From Flavobacteriaceae bacterium (GTDB taxonomy: Bacteria > Bacteroidota > Bacteroidia > Flavobacteriales > Flavobacteriaceae): DNA of 12,651 nt. The translations under genes were made by a program, and so were the position numbers. Shown piece by piece: positions 6,357-12,651 of this stretch. The notes beneath the pieces were generated by a model, which saw nothing but the letters and a program-made list of their open reading frames with translations, had not been told where the DNA came from and searched no databases. The DNA lies in the NCBI GenBank assembly GCA_013003145.1, contig JABDLH010000108.1:1-12651 (forward strand). The letters are read 5' to 3'. How positions within the stretch are numbered: the stretch's first letter is position 1; each line of letters starts with the position of its first letter.

Positions 6357-7637
6357 TTATAATTTATTTATGGTCTGTTCGCTTCCGGGACCTAATTCAT
6401 ACACGGCACCTAAAAGCTCTTCTTTTAACATTTTTACTTCTTCTTCTTGCCCGTTAGCCCGGTAAATCTCTGCACTATGCAGTAATATTTCCGGCTCAAA
6501 GGTCTTTCCCTTAATATGGTTTTCCACGATATTCCGTGCCATTCTCTCCTTCCCTGCTTTCAGGTACGCATAGGCCAGCAAGCTGTATGTTTCCGGGGTG
6601 GGCCTGTTCCTCACCTCCCTCATGGCGATATTCATAGCTGCATCTACCTCGTCGGTCTCTTGCAGGTAAACTTTAATATTGTAGGTATTGTACATCTCAC
6701 CATAGGCATCATTACTTACAAGGGCCATGTATTTTTCAAGATTTCTCAATTGTTTTTGTCGGTCACCCATAAAATCGGCGATCTCTGACTTAAGCAGGTA
6801 ATAGTCCGGAGACTGGTGATTCCTGGTCACCGAATCCATAATCCTCATTGCCTCTTCTGCATTCTTTTCGTGGGAAAAGACGATCCAGGCTATCCCCTTC
6901 TTGGCATAATTGCTCTTGGGGTTTAATTCTAAGGATTTCAGGTAATATTCGTAAGAGTCCGCTATCCTGCCGGCATGACCGTAATAATCAGCCAGGTTGG
7001 TGTAAGACCATTCCATCAGTGATGTATTCTTAGATGCTTCGGCCTTAGCAGCGGCCTTCTCCATTAAGCGGATGGTAGTATCCAGGTCACCTTTATAGTC
7101 ATTCCATTTGGCCAGGCGGATAAGGTAGCCGTAGTCTGACATATTTTTTATACTGTCAAGGTATGATTCGGCTCGGTCGTAATTACCCAACTCCATATGC
7201 ACATCAAATAGCAGGGATTGCGATTCTTTAACGCCACTGCCTTCTTTCCTCGCTTTTTCAGCAAATAGCAATGCTTCCTTAAAACGGTGCTGCGAGACAT
7301 AGTTTCGTGACAAGGCCCGGTAATAACCAGACTTACCGACATGCGCTATGGCTACGGCTTTATCCAGAGCCTGTTCGGCTTTCTTGAGATAGGTGATATC
7401 TCCTGTTTCTTTAAAATAATTATCGTATTGCTGTGCTACGATGCCGAAACTCATCAACTGCGTACTGTCAGCTTTGATCTTGGAATTCCAGAGTTTAAAA
7501 TACTTGGAAGTAGTTTTAGCCGGTTCGGCAGCCAAGTATGCATTGTAATCCCGGGGATTGGTTATGGTATCCTCCTTTCGCGCAGTACAGGAAGCGAGTA
7601 GCAGTAATACAAATGTGGTTAGTAATAAATTTTTCAT
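6357..7637 (-). CDS. TPR-repeat lipoprotein
   Basis: A 426-residue protein with a lipoprotein signal (LLLLASC, Cys17), so probably anchored in the envelope. The rest is alpha-helical, with TPR-like helix pairs at about 104-130 (YYRALSRNYVSQHRFKEALL), 138-165 (LGNYDRAESYLDSI), 207-240 (YTNLADYYGHAGRIADSYEY), 349-375 (TYSLLAYAYLKAGKERMA) and 381-408 (LHSAEIYRANGQEEEV). Such repeats bind other proteins; no catalytic motif was seen. It lies downstream of the two DUF4331-type genes on the same strand across a 156-base gap with hairpins, so it is probably expressed partly by read-through and may act with them. No good promoter of its own was found. Confidence 0.85.
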   Translation of the reverse strand: MKNLLLTTFVLLLLASCTARKEDTITNPRDYNAYLAAEPAKTTSKYFKLWNSKIKADSTQLMSFGIVAQQYDNYFKETGDITYLKKAEQALDKAVAIAHVGKSGYYRALSRNYVSQHRFKEALLFAEKARKEGSGVKESQSLLFDVHMELGNYDRAESYLDSIKNMSDYGYLIRLAKWNDYKGDLDTTIRLMEKAAAKAEASKNTSLMEWSYTNLADYYGHAGRIADSYEYYLKSLELNPKSNYAKKGIAWIVFSHEKNAEEAMRIMDSVTRNHQSPDYYLLKSEIADFMGDRQKQLRNLEKYMALVSNDAYGEMYNTYNIKVYLQETDEVDAAMNIAMREVRNRPTPETYSLLAYAYLKAGKERMARNIVENHIKGKTFEPEILLHSAEIYRANGQEEEVKMLKEELLGAVYELGPGSEQTINKL

Positions 7638-7665
7638 TGTTGTTGATTTTTAGAGGTAATGATAA

Positions 7666-7699
7666 AATAAGTGCGGGGCCGTGGTGACAGCCCCGACTT
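7666..7699 (-). terminator. Hairpin between DUF4331 gene pair and TPR gene
   Basis: CGGGGC (7674-7679) pairs with GCCCCG (7690-7695), extended by AAGT/ACTT around one bulged G (7669-7673 with 7696-7699). On the minus strand it is followed by ATTTTATC, so it can act as a (perhaps partial) terminator after the DUF4331 pair and before the TPR gene. Confidence 0.5.
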
Positions 7700-7741
7700 A
7701 CTTTCTTTAACTAGCAATTCTGATCCCACCTTGTAAAACGG

Positions 7742-7778
7742 GGGCACTTAAATGCTGCCCTGGCCCCTCCTGGGGCCA
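7742..7778 (-). other. Two adjacent stem-loops in the 3' leader region
   Basis: TGGCCCC (7761-7767) and GGGGCCA (7772-7778) form a perfect 7-base hairpin with loop TCCT. GGGCA (7742-7746) pairs with TGCCC (7756-7760) next to it. The first starts 16 bases after the stop codon of the downstream DUF4331-type gene. With the 7666-7699 hairpin they make a structured RNA that may protect the 3' end or reduce read-through into the TPR gene. Confidence 0.45.
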
Positions 7779-7793
7779 AGCAACAATTAGTTC

Positions 7794-8531
7794 TTATTGA
7801 GGATTACTCACGTATGGGAACTCTGCATCTATGGTTGCTGTTAAGCTTACTCCATCAGAGGTCAGCCTTGGAAGATCGGCCATCCCATCGTTATTAGTAT
7901 CCTGCCCGCTGAAACGGTCACCGGTCTCTCCTCCGAACAAGAGTATCAGGGAGATATCAATAACATCATCAGTGAGCGTACGACCGGTAAGTCCGACAGT
8001 ACCATTATAGTAAGTAGTCACCTCATCCGGGGCTACCTGCAATACATCCGCAGCAAGTACGGTAGTCAAGGTTGTAGCATCCAGGTTCAGGATATTATTC
8101 TGGTAATTAACATCAGCAGGATCAAGACCTAGCTTAATGGCGTATACATCGTGGTACTGCTCCAATCGAGCCTCGAAACCGGCCTGGAATTCAGCGACCA
8201 TCGCTGATGGTACGGTTACGTTAAAAGCATCCTTTACACTTGGCATTCCTTCCATATCAGCACTTAAAACCGTGTTGATCCCCGGGCGCCCCATATGATC
8301 TACCTGGGCATATGTCCCGGTAAAGTCGGGCTCCATGGCCTCCCCATCACCGCAAGGTGCACAGGTACCACCACAATCTACACCGGTTTCATCGCCGTTC
8401 ATGATCCCGTCATCGCAAGTAGGCATAGCTATTTGCTCCGGTTCCATCGCGTCATCATCATTATTACAGGCAGCCAATGCGAAGAGCAGCATACCAGACA
8501 AAAAGATATATTTTATATTATGAAGTCTCAT
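7794..8531 (-). CDS. Lipoprotein with Cys-rich linker and DUF4331 C-terminal-half body
   Basis: A 245-residue protein with a lipoprotein signal (lipobox LAAC, Cys22) and an acidic linker. Residues 39-60 carry a four-cysteine motif of the form CxDGxxNGxETGVDCGGxCxPC, common in Bacteroidota surface proteins. The body from about residue 73 reads YAQVDHMGRPGINTVL, then KDAFNVTVPS (100-109), GRTLTDDVIDISLILLFGG (183-201) and a closing AEFPYVSNP. These are the signatures I know from the C-terminal half of DUF4331 proteins. The N-terminal half (DHxDxP, FFFDxxxF) is absent here but present in the gene 24 bases upstream, so the family domain seems divided over two genes. An aspartate-rich segment near 211-218 (DTNNDGMA) could bind calcium. 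The function is unknown. Confidence 0.75.
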   Translation of the reverse strand: MRLHNIKYIFLSGMLLFALAACNNDDDAMEPEQIAMPTCDDGIMNGDETGVDCGGTCAPCGDGEAMEPDFTGTYAQVDHMGRPGINTVLSADMEGMPSVKDAFNVTVPSAMVAEFQAGFEARLEQYHDVYAIKLGLDPADVNYQNNILNLDATTLTTVLAADVLQVAPDEVTTYYNGTVGLTGRTLTDDVIDISLILLFGGETGDRFSGQDTNNDGMADLPRLTSDGVSLTATIDAEFPYVSNPQ

Positions 8532-8555
8532 TTTTCTGTTTTTTTCTAAGGTTTA

Positions 8556-9242
8556 TTATTGTTTTCTGTTGGTCGTTACCCAAGTATTGTACACCGGGAT
8601 ATTAAAAGCGTTAAGCGCTGTAGTAGTTCCTAACATGGCATTTGGCATTTCTACGACTATAGACATGGTATTAGCGCCTGCAAAGGTATTTTCCGCCTCT
8701 GATGGAGGAAGAAATCCGAGGGGAGCCGATTCCGGGTCCGGGTTGATCACAGCGTTAAACTGGAAGAAGTCGAAGAAAAATGGATCTTGTCTCGGTCCTG
8801 CGAAGATACGAGCACCACTATCTGTAGTTTCCACGGTTGCGGTCTCTGCAGAAATAGCAACATCTCCAAGCGGGGCGTTCACCAACACCTCACTGTTCAG
8901 ACCCAGGTCTGCTGCTTCACCATAAAAGAAGTACATACGTCCTTCCCTGGGGATTGCCTGAATTACCAGGTCTTCGACCAGGTCACCATCGGTATCAATG
9001 TTGATCTCCGTAAGGATATCCTCATCAAAAGTACCATAAGCCAAATCCGGTAATACATTAGATTGCAGATCTACCACGAAGGTGGTGTTAGCAGAACCCG
9101 TTTCTGGTTCAAATGCAAAGAAATCCGCAATGTCTGCAGTGGTACCCCCACTACTTGGTGCGTCTAGATGGTCTGCCGCTACCAGGACAGCTCCTGTCAC
9201 TGCCAGCGCAGCCAAACCCAATAAAAGTTTTGATTTTTTCAT
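8556..9242 (-). CDS. Secreted DUF4331 N-terminal-half protein
   Basis: A 228-residue protein with a cleavable signal peptide (KKSKLLLGLAALAVTGAVLVAA, cleavage probably before Asp24) and no lipobox. The mature protein begins with the DUF4331 start motif DHLDAPSS (24-31), then DIADFFAFEPE (37-47), TFVVDLQSN, INIDTDGDLVEDL, AGPRQDPFFFDFFQF (148-162) and NTMSIVVEMPNAML (191-204). It stops at VYNTWVTTNRKQ, the point where longer family members continue into the half encoded by the next gene. It is the first gene of the operon and starts 169 bases from the divergent LETM1-like gene. The biochemical role of DUF4331 is not known to me. Confidence 0.82.
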   Translation of the reverse strand: MKKSKLLLGLAALAVTGAVLVAADHLDAPSSGGTTADIADFFAFEPETGSANTTFVVDLQSNVLPDLAYGTFDEDILTEINIDTDGDLVEDLVIQAIPREGRMYFFYGEAADLGLNSEVLVNAPLGDVAISAETATVETTDSGARIFAGPRQDPFFFDFFQFNAVINPDPESAPLGFLPPSEAENTFAGANTMSIVVEMPNAMLGTTTALNAFNIPVYNTWVTTNRKQ

Positions 9243-9352
9243 GTTATGTTTTTTAGAATTTAAAGATTAGTAACACCCTTACCTACGCTGCTTTTATTGG
9301 AGGGTTTGCTTTTAAGTGTTAAATTCTTGTTAAGCGATTCTGAAGATTAATA

Positions 9353-9382
9353 TTGGTAGTAAGTGCGCTTATGCGAATTTTG
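9353..9382 (+). promoter_or_regulatory. Promoter candidate for the LETM1-related gene
   Basis: TTG at 9353-9355 and GAATTTTG at 9375-9382 are separated by 19 bases; the second differs from TAnnTTTG only in its first base. Transcription would begin near 9389, about 23 bases before the ATG at 9412. Confidence 0.45.
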
Positions 9383-9411
9383 CTTTTCTTTGGCTCATAA
9401 TTCTCAACGCT

Positions 9412-10596
9412 ATGAATCCTTCAGCATCAGGCTGGATCGATAAGTTTGGACACTTAGTCAAAGAGCGACCACCCGGTTACGCGGATTTTCCTGCGCTTTA
9501 TGAAAAACTGAAAAAGACTGGGTTTATCTACGGCTTTAACATCGGTATCCCGGATTTCATCAAACCGGAACACAAGCTTTCTGAAGACGAAAAGGCCAAG
9601 GTTAACCTGCTGACCTCGCTATATTTCACCTACAGGTTTAAGCACCCGGATGAACCTTTCAATGCCTTCCTGGATTGCATCTTTAATTTTTACCAGAAAC
9701 TGGATGTGGCCAGCATCTCCTTCCTGAATAAGATCCTGACAGGAAAGAAGACTTCCTCACAATTAGAGAAGCTGGTAGACTCCAGGGTATACCTGGAGGA
9801 CAATATGATCAGCAAAACCTTTAATCGTGTTATCACGAATTCCCTTTTGGTGATTGACGTGCTTACCTTTCGCCGATACCTGGAAAATGCCACGGATATA
9901 AGGCAACACGCCCAGGACCTGGAGTATATCACCATCAACCTTACCTACCACGCATTTATCGCAAAGGAAAAGAAGAAAAAAAACAAGAAGTTAGAACAAC
10001 TTTTTGCCACCTCACTATCCTTTATTGAAAGCGAGAAAGAACAATACGATGCTTCTTACCGCGAAAGGCTGGTAGCCCAGTTTCACCCGGAAGAAAACCA
10101 ATATTTCCTCGATGTGGCATGTTTGACCGTTTGGGAAGATCACACCTTGGAATATATAGAGTCCGAATTCATCTATAAGGCAGGAAGGGACCTGGGCGTG
10201 GAAGAAGACCAGATCGTGAAATCACTGGTCGATGTAACGCGCTTCTTTAACCAGCACCTGAAAAAGATTCCACAGCTAAAAGATCAGCACCTTGCGGGGC
10301 AATTCTATGACAGCATGTCTAAGGTGGTTAACAAACTTATCCTGAGAAACAGCAAGCGATTGCAGAAAGAACTTTCAGAGAGTAAGGAGCTGGTGTACCT
10401 CTTATCCAAAGCAACTGTTAAGGACCTGAGCCCGGAAGAAAAAAAGAAAGTACAAAACCAACTTATAGACATCTTTAAAAGCATCCCCTCACTCGCCATA
10501 TTTATCCTTCCCGGTGGTGCAGTCCTACTCCCCATCTTTATCAAGCTCATCCCAAAACTTCTCCCATCAGCCTTTGATGAAAACCGGGTGGATTAA
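9412..10596 (+). CDS. LETM1-related protein (flavobacterial biofilm-associated type)
   Basis: A 394-residue, mostly helical protein without a signal peptide. The C-terminal part (about 334-390) matches the LETM1-like segment: ATVKDLSPEEKKKVQNQLID, then SIPSLAIFILPGGAVLLPIF and KLIPKLLPSAF. This contains the one hydrophobic stretch that could enter or lie on a membrane. In mitochondria LETM1 proteins act in cation exchange and ribosome contact; bacterial relatives are named LETM1-related biofilm-associated proteins, but a mechanism is not established to my knowledge. Residues about 225-285 (QYFLDVACLTVWEDHTLEYI and onward) resemble a TerB-like acidic helical domain (inference). A lysine-rich stretch lies at 185-193. 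It is a stand-alone gene with its own promoter candidate, convergent with the response regulator. Confidence 0.8.
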   Translation: MNPSASGWIDKFGHLVKERPPGYADFPALYEKLKKTGFIYGFNIGIPDFIKPEHKLSEDEKAKVNLLTSLYFTYRFKHPDEPFNAFLDCIFNFYQKLDVASISFLNKILTGKKTSSQLEKLVDSRVYLEDNMISKTFNRVITNSLLVIDVLTFRRYLENATDIRQHAQDLEYITINLTYHAFIAKEKKKKNKKLEQLFATSLSFIESEKEQYDASYRERLVAQFHPEENQYFLDVACLTVWEDHTLEYIESEFIYKAGRDLGVEEDQIVKSLVDVTRFFNQHLKKIPQLKDQHLAGQFYDSMSKVVNKLILRNSKRLQKELSESKELVYLLSKATVKDLSPEEKKKVQNQLIDIFKSIPSLAIFILPGGAVLLPIFIKLIPKLLPSAFDENRVD

Positions 10597-10600
10597 ATAC

Positions 10601-10623
10601 AAAAAAGTGGCTAAAAAGCCACT
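10601..10623 (-). terminator. Terminator of the 2TM/LytTR operon
   Basis: AGTGGCT (10606-10612) and AGCCACT (10617-10623) form a 7-base stem with a 4-base loop. On the minus strand it is followed by six T, which fits the operon ending at 10690. In the plus direction there is no T tract, so the LETM1-related gene has no clear terminator of its own. Confidence 0.7.
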
Positions 10624-10689
10624 ATAAAGAAAACTTATACCTTGTTTTTATTTAGTTTTATATATTGTATATCAGGCAATTAAACTTAT

Positions 10690-11445
10690 TCACTCCAACC
10701 AAAGCTTAAAGTCCTTTACCCGCTCACGGCTAACGATCACTTCCTGTTCATTAAAGCGATTTAACTTGATCTGCAGCCGCGAATTGGTGTAGGAAATGAT
10801 ATCTTTTATGTGTTTTATATTGACATAGAACTTGCGACTGACCCTGAAAAAACTTTCAGGCTGCAGTTCTTTTTCCAACAGCTCGAGGGTTGTATCCAGC
10901 AAGTAGTTCCGCCCTTCAATGGTAGCCGCATAAGTTCCTTTATTCTCACTGTAAAAACATTCAATTTCATCAGCATTCAGGATCTTAAGATGCTGCCCCA
11001 CCCTGGCGACAAAACGTTTTTTATACTCTCGCTCCAAGGGGTTCACCAATAACTTCCGTATGTCTTCAAAGTGTACCGCTAATTGACCGGTACCCGGTCG
11101 CATCCCTTCGTACTTAGCCACCGCCTGCTTCAGTTCTTCTTCGTCAATAGGTTTGAGCAGGTAATCAATGCTGTTCAGCTTAAAGGCCTGCAAGGCATAT
11201 TCGTCATAAGCTGTCGTAAAGATGATCGCACTTTTTACCGTGACCAGGTCAAAGATCTCGAAACACAATCCATCAGACAGCTGTATGTCCAGGAATATGA
11301 GGTCCGGGTGTGTATTTGCATTGAACCAGTTAACCGCTTCCTCCACGGAGTGCAACATAGCCGTAGGCTGCAAACCAAGCTCTCCCAACATTCGGGACAA
11401 CCGTCGGGCAGCCGGCTTTTCATCTTCGATGATAATTACATTCAT
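10690..11445 (-). CDS. LytTR-family response regulator
   Basis: A 251-residue two-component DNA-binding regulator. The receiver domain (1-120) has acidic Glu7 and Asp8, phosphoacceptor Asp53 in DLIFLDIQLSDG, Thr78 in IIFTTAYDEYALQAF and Lys98 in DYLLKPI. The LytTR DNA-binding domain occupies about 145-250 (FVARVGQHLKILNADEIECF, LLDTTLELLEKEL, FFRVSRKFYVNIKHIKDI). It is the last gene of the minus-strand operon, 20 bases after a 2TM gene. In Flavobacteriaceae such regulators usually pair with a LytS-like histidine kinase that often carries a 2TM segment; none is in the window, but the operon continues past the right edge. Its targets are unknown; autoregulation of the operon is likely but not shown. 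Confidence 0.93.
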   Translation of the reverse strand: MNVIIIEDEKPAARRLSRMLGELGLQPTAMLHSVEEAVNWFNANTHPDLIFLDIQLSDGLCFEIFDLVTVKSAIIFTTAYDEYALQAFKLNSIDYLLKPIDEEELKQAVAKYEGMRPGTGQLAVHFEDIRKLLVNPLEREYKKRFVARVGQHLKILNADEIECFYSENKGTYAATIEGRNYLLDTTLELLEKELQPESFFRVSRKFYVNIKHIKDIISYTNSRLQIKLNRFNEQEVIVSRERVKDFKLWLE

Positions 11446-11465
11446 AACAAGTATTCAGTAGTTGG

Positions 11466-11783
11466 TTATTGGTATTTCTTAGATTCCTCTTTCTCCTGCT
11501 CCATATATTTGTCGATCTGCTTTTTCTCCCAGTCTTTCCCGAAGAATGGATTGATACTGAAGGTATAGGCGGCGTGAAAAAGCAGGCCTATCCCCCAGAA
11601 AAACAGTGTAAAGAAATGACCGGGCTGCCAGAAGCTCTCGCCGGTTCGCTGCACTTCCAAAAAGATATTCACCAAAATGAAAATATTAACTCCCAGGTAG
11701 ACGATCAGATGAATATAAAAGCCTTTTAATTCATCAACCTTCTTTTTTGCTTTGAGATACTTCTCGTGATCCTTGTTTTCCAT
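11466..11783 (-). CDS. 2TM-domain membrane protein (array copy nearest the regulator)
   Basis: A 105-residue protein. The ATG at 11783 is preferred because it gives the family-like start MENKDHEKYLKAKKKVDEL; the upstream in-frame ATG at 11867 would overlap the previous gene by 64 bases with unrelated sequence. A basic amphipathic N-terminal helix is followed by two hydrophobic helices (about 22-43 and 57-76, FFWGIGLLFHA) and the charged tail FGKDWEKKQIDKYMEQE. This tail is the most diverged of the array (EKKQIDKYM against EERKIREFM). It lies 20 bases before the response regulator gene and 20 bases after the next paralogue, so all three are almost surely co-transcribed. It probably sits in the inner membrane; the function is unknown, perhaps signal input to the two-component system. 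Confidence 0.85.
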   Translation of the reverse strand: MENKDHEKYLKAKKKVDELKGFYIHLIVYLGVNIFILVNIFLEVQRTGESFWQPGHFFTLFFWGIGLLFHAAYTFSINPFFGKDWEKKQIDKYMEQEKEESKKYQ

Positions 11784-11803
11784 AGTTTTAAAATTTGTTT
11801 GTC

Positions 11804-12106
11804 TTATTCCCAGCGGCTTTCCTGCCTGTCTTCTTCCATGAATTCCCTGATCTTCCGTTCTTCCCAACCCGGCCCGAAGAATGGGTTAAGGCGGAAAACC
11901 CCGATCGCATGAAATAACACCCCGATCCCCCAACCAAAAGCAGCCCAAAGGAACCACATATAACTCCACTGGTTACTCCAGTAATTGATGATGGCCAGGA
12001 AAGAGATTACCAGGATATAAGAGGTGAGGTTGTTGTAAAACTTTCGCAGATGCTCTACCCGCTCTTTTGCCCTCAGGTATTTGTTTTCTTTGCTAAAATC
12101 TTCCAT
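11804..12106 (-). CDS. 2TM-domain membrane protein (middle copy)
   Basis: A 100-residue paralogue of its neighbours. The basic N-terminal helix (ENKYLRAKERVEHLRKFY) leads into two hydrophobic helices at about 25-43 and 50-71 (FGWGIGVLFHAIGVF), then the family tail NPFFGPGWEERKIREFMEED and a short charged end. It starts 68 bases after the stop of the previous copy, a gap without a clear promoter, and ends 20 bases before the next gene. Confidence 0.88.
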   Translation of the reverse strand: MEDFSKENKYLRAKERVEHLRKFYNNLTSYILVISFLAIINYWSNQWSYMWFLWAAFGWGIGVLFHAIGVFRLNPFFGPGWEERKIREFMEEDRQESRWE

Positions 12107-12174
12107 GATCTAATGTTTAAAGTAAGGATTGAATTTAATGATATAATCGTATTGATTACCTGCTCCTTGAAATA

Positions 12175-12456
12175 TCAGGTATTATCCTGGTTCATGAATT
12201 CACGCAGTTTTCTTTCTTCCCAGTTCTTGCCGAGGAAGGGGTGAAGATCAAAGGCGCAAATACCAAGGAATACCAGGGCAATACCCCAACCAATAGCCGG
12301 GAATACTGCCCAGATCATACTTGTTGTCTGCCAGTTAATGTAGGCCAGCAGAGGGATCACGATGCAGTATGCCAGCAAGCTCATGTAAAAATCCCTGATC
12401 CGTTTTACTTTCCGGTTTGCACGCTGGTATCGGTTGTCAAAATTTTCAGTTTTCAT
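12175..12456 (-). CDS. 2TM-domain membrane protein (third copy from the regulator)
   Basis: A 93-residue paralogue with the same order of parts: a basic helix (YQRANRKVKRIRDFY), hydrophobic helices at about 25-41 and 47-69 (FPAIGWGIALVFLGICAF), and the tail HPFLGKNWEERKLREFMNQD. A gap of 120 bases separates it from the copy at the window edge. On the minus strand this gap holds GATATTTG (12489-12482), a near match to the -7 element but without a TTG at the right distance, so an internal promoter is only possible. Confidence 0.86.
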   Translation of the reverse strand: MKTENFDNRYQRANRKVKRIRDFYMSLLAYCIVIPLLAYINWQTTSMIWAVFPAIGWGIALVFLGICAFDLHPFLGKNWEERKLREFMNQDNT

Positions 12457-12576
12457 GCTATTGATGATTTAATTGATACTTCAAATATCAGCTGTTTTAA
12501 ACCTTCCCGGAAAAGGAAAGACCCCAAGTGTCAAATTGCAGTGATGAATTGTAAGGAATAACAACATCAACGGTGA

Positions 12577-12651
12577 TCAGCGGTTATCCTTCTTCATAAA
12601 CTCCTGTATTTTCCTTTCCTCCCATTTTTTGCCCAGCACCAGGCCTTTGCC
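12577..12651 (-). CDS. 2TM-domain membrane protein, C-terminal fragment (cut by window edge)
   Basis: The last 24 codons and TGA stop of a gene entering from the right edge read GKGLVLGKKWEERKIQEFMK and then KDNR. The GKxWEERKIxEFM tail matches the three complete 2TM genes downstream. It could end a small stand-alone 2TM protein, or less likely a larger protein with a terminal 2TM domain; the start is outside the window. Confidence 0.75.
   Translation of the reverse strand, partial: GKGLVLGKKWEERKIQEFMKKDNR

Noticed and set aside
8569..8925. Plus-strand frame of 118 codons opposite the DUF4331 N-half gene
   Set aside because: A shadow of a strongly coding minus-strand frame; its sequence is biased and unlike any family.
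11083..11568. Plus-strand frame of 161 codons opposite the response regulator
   Set aside because: It covers the receiver domain of a clear response regulator and crosses two genes of the other strand; no domain is recognisable.
11784..11867. Extended start of the first 2TM gene at 11867
   Set aside because: The added 28 residues overlap the preceding paralogue and do not resemble the N-termini of the other copies.
12475..12489. Imperfect palindrome GATACTTCAAATATC before the third 2TM gene as an operator
   Set aside because: Twelve of fifteen positions are symmetric, but the region is AT-rich and no second copy was found; support is too thin.
1..12651. CRISPR array, transposon, phage or defence island
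   Set aside because: No regular spaced repeats, transposase, integrase or terminal repeats were seen; the content is of ordinary flavobacterial envelope and signalling genes.

Overview
The window looks like a stretch of chromosome from a member of the Bacteroidota, most probably a (marine) Flavobacteriaceae species. The reasons are the family content (2TM-domain proteins beside a LytTR regulator, a LETM1-related protein of the flavobacterial type, a ThuA/sugar-dehydrogenase fusion lipoprotein), the number of lipoproteins with short signal peptides, start codons mostly without a strong Shine-Dalgarno, and promoter candidates of the Bacteroidetes type (TTTG, about 19-20 bases, TAnnTTTG). No rRNA, tRNA, CRISPR array, insertion sequence or phage gene was seen.

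Left part (1-4234). A large lipoprotein gene on the minus strand runs off the left edge; it joins a ThuA-like domain to a PQQ-type glucose/sorbosone dehydrogenase. Divergent from it, behind a good promoter, is a lipoprotein Cu/Zn superoxide dismutase (sodC) closed by a strong terminator. Immediately after comes an ECF sigma factor overlapping a RskA-type membrane anti-sigma factor by 10 bases, so the pair is translationally linked.

Middle (4235-7637). A family 2 glycosyltransferase resembling the arsenosugar-associated TIGR04283 group (minus) is divergent from a secreted DUF547 protein (plus). A poorly coding stretch of about 430 bases follows, with two terminator hairpins and one possible 38-residue membrane peptide. 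Then, on the minus strand, comes a TPR lipoprotein that is the last gene of a three-gene set.

The three-gene set (9242 down to 6357) is the most curious part. A secreted protein matching the N-terminal half of the DUF4331 family is followed by a lipoprotein whose body matches the C-terminal half of the same family, carried behind a lipobox and a cysteine-rich DGxxNGxETGVDCGG motif. The TPR lipoprotein follows after a gap rich in hairpins. The layout suggests a two-chain DUF4331 assembly on the cell envelope with a TPR partner; its function is unknown.

Right part (9412-12651). A LETM1-related protein with a hydrophobic C-terminal segment (plus) converges on a minus-strand operon: at least four tandem paralogous 2TM small membrane proteins (the first cut by the right edge) followed by a LytTR-type response regulator. 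No histidine kinase for this regulator is in the window; it may lie beyond the right edge.

All family assignments come from reading motifs by eye; no database search was possible.
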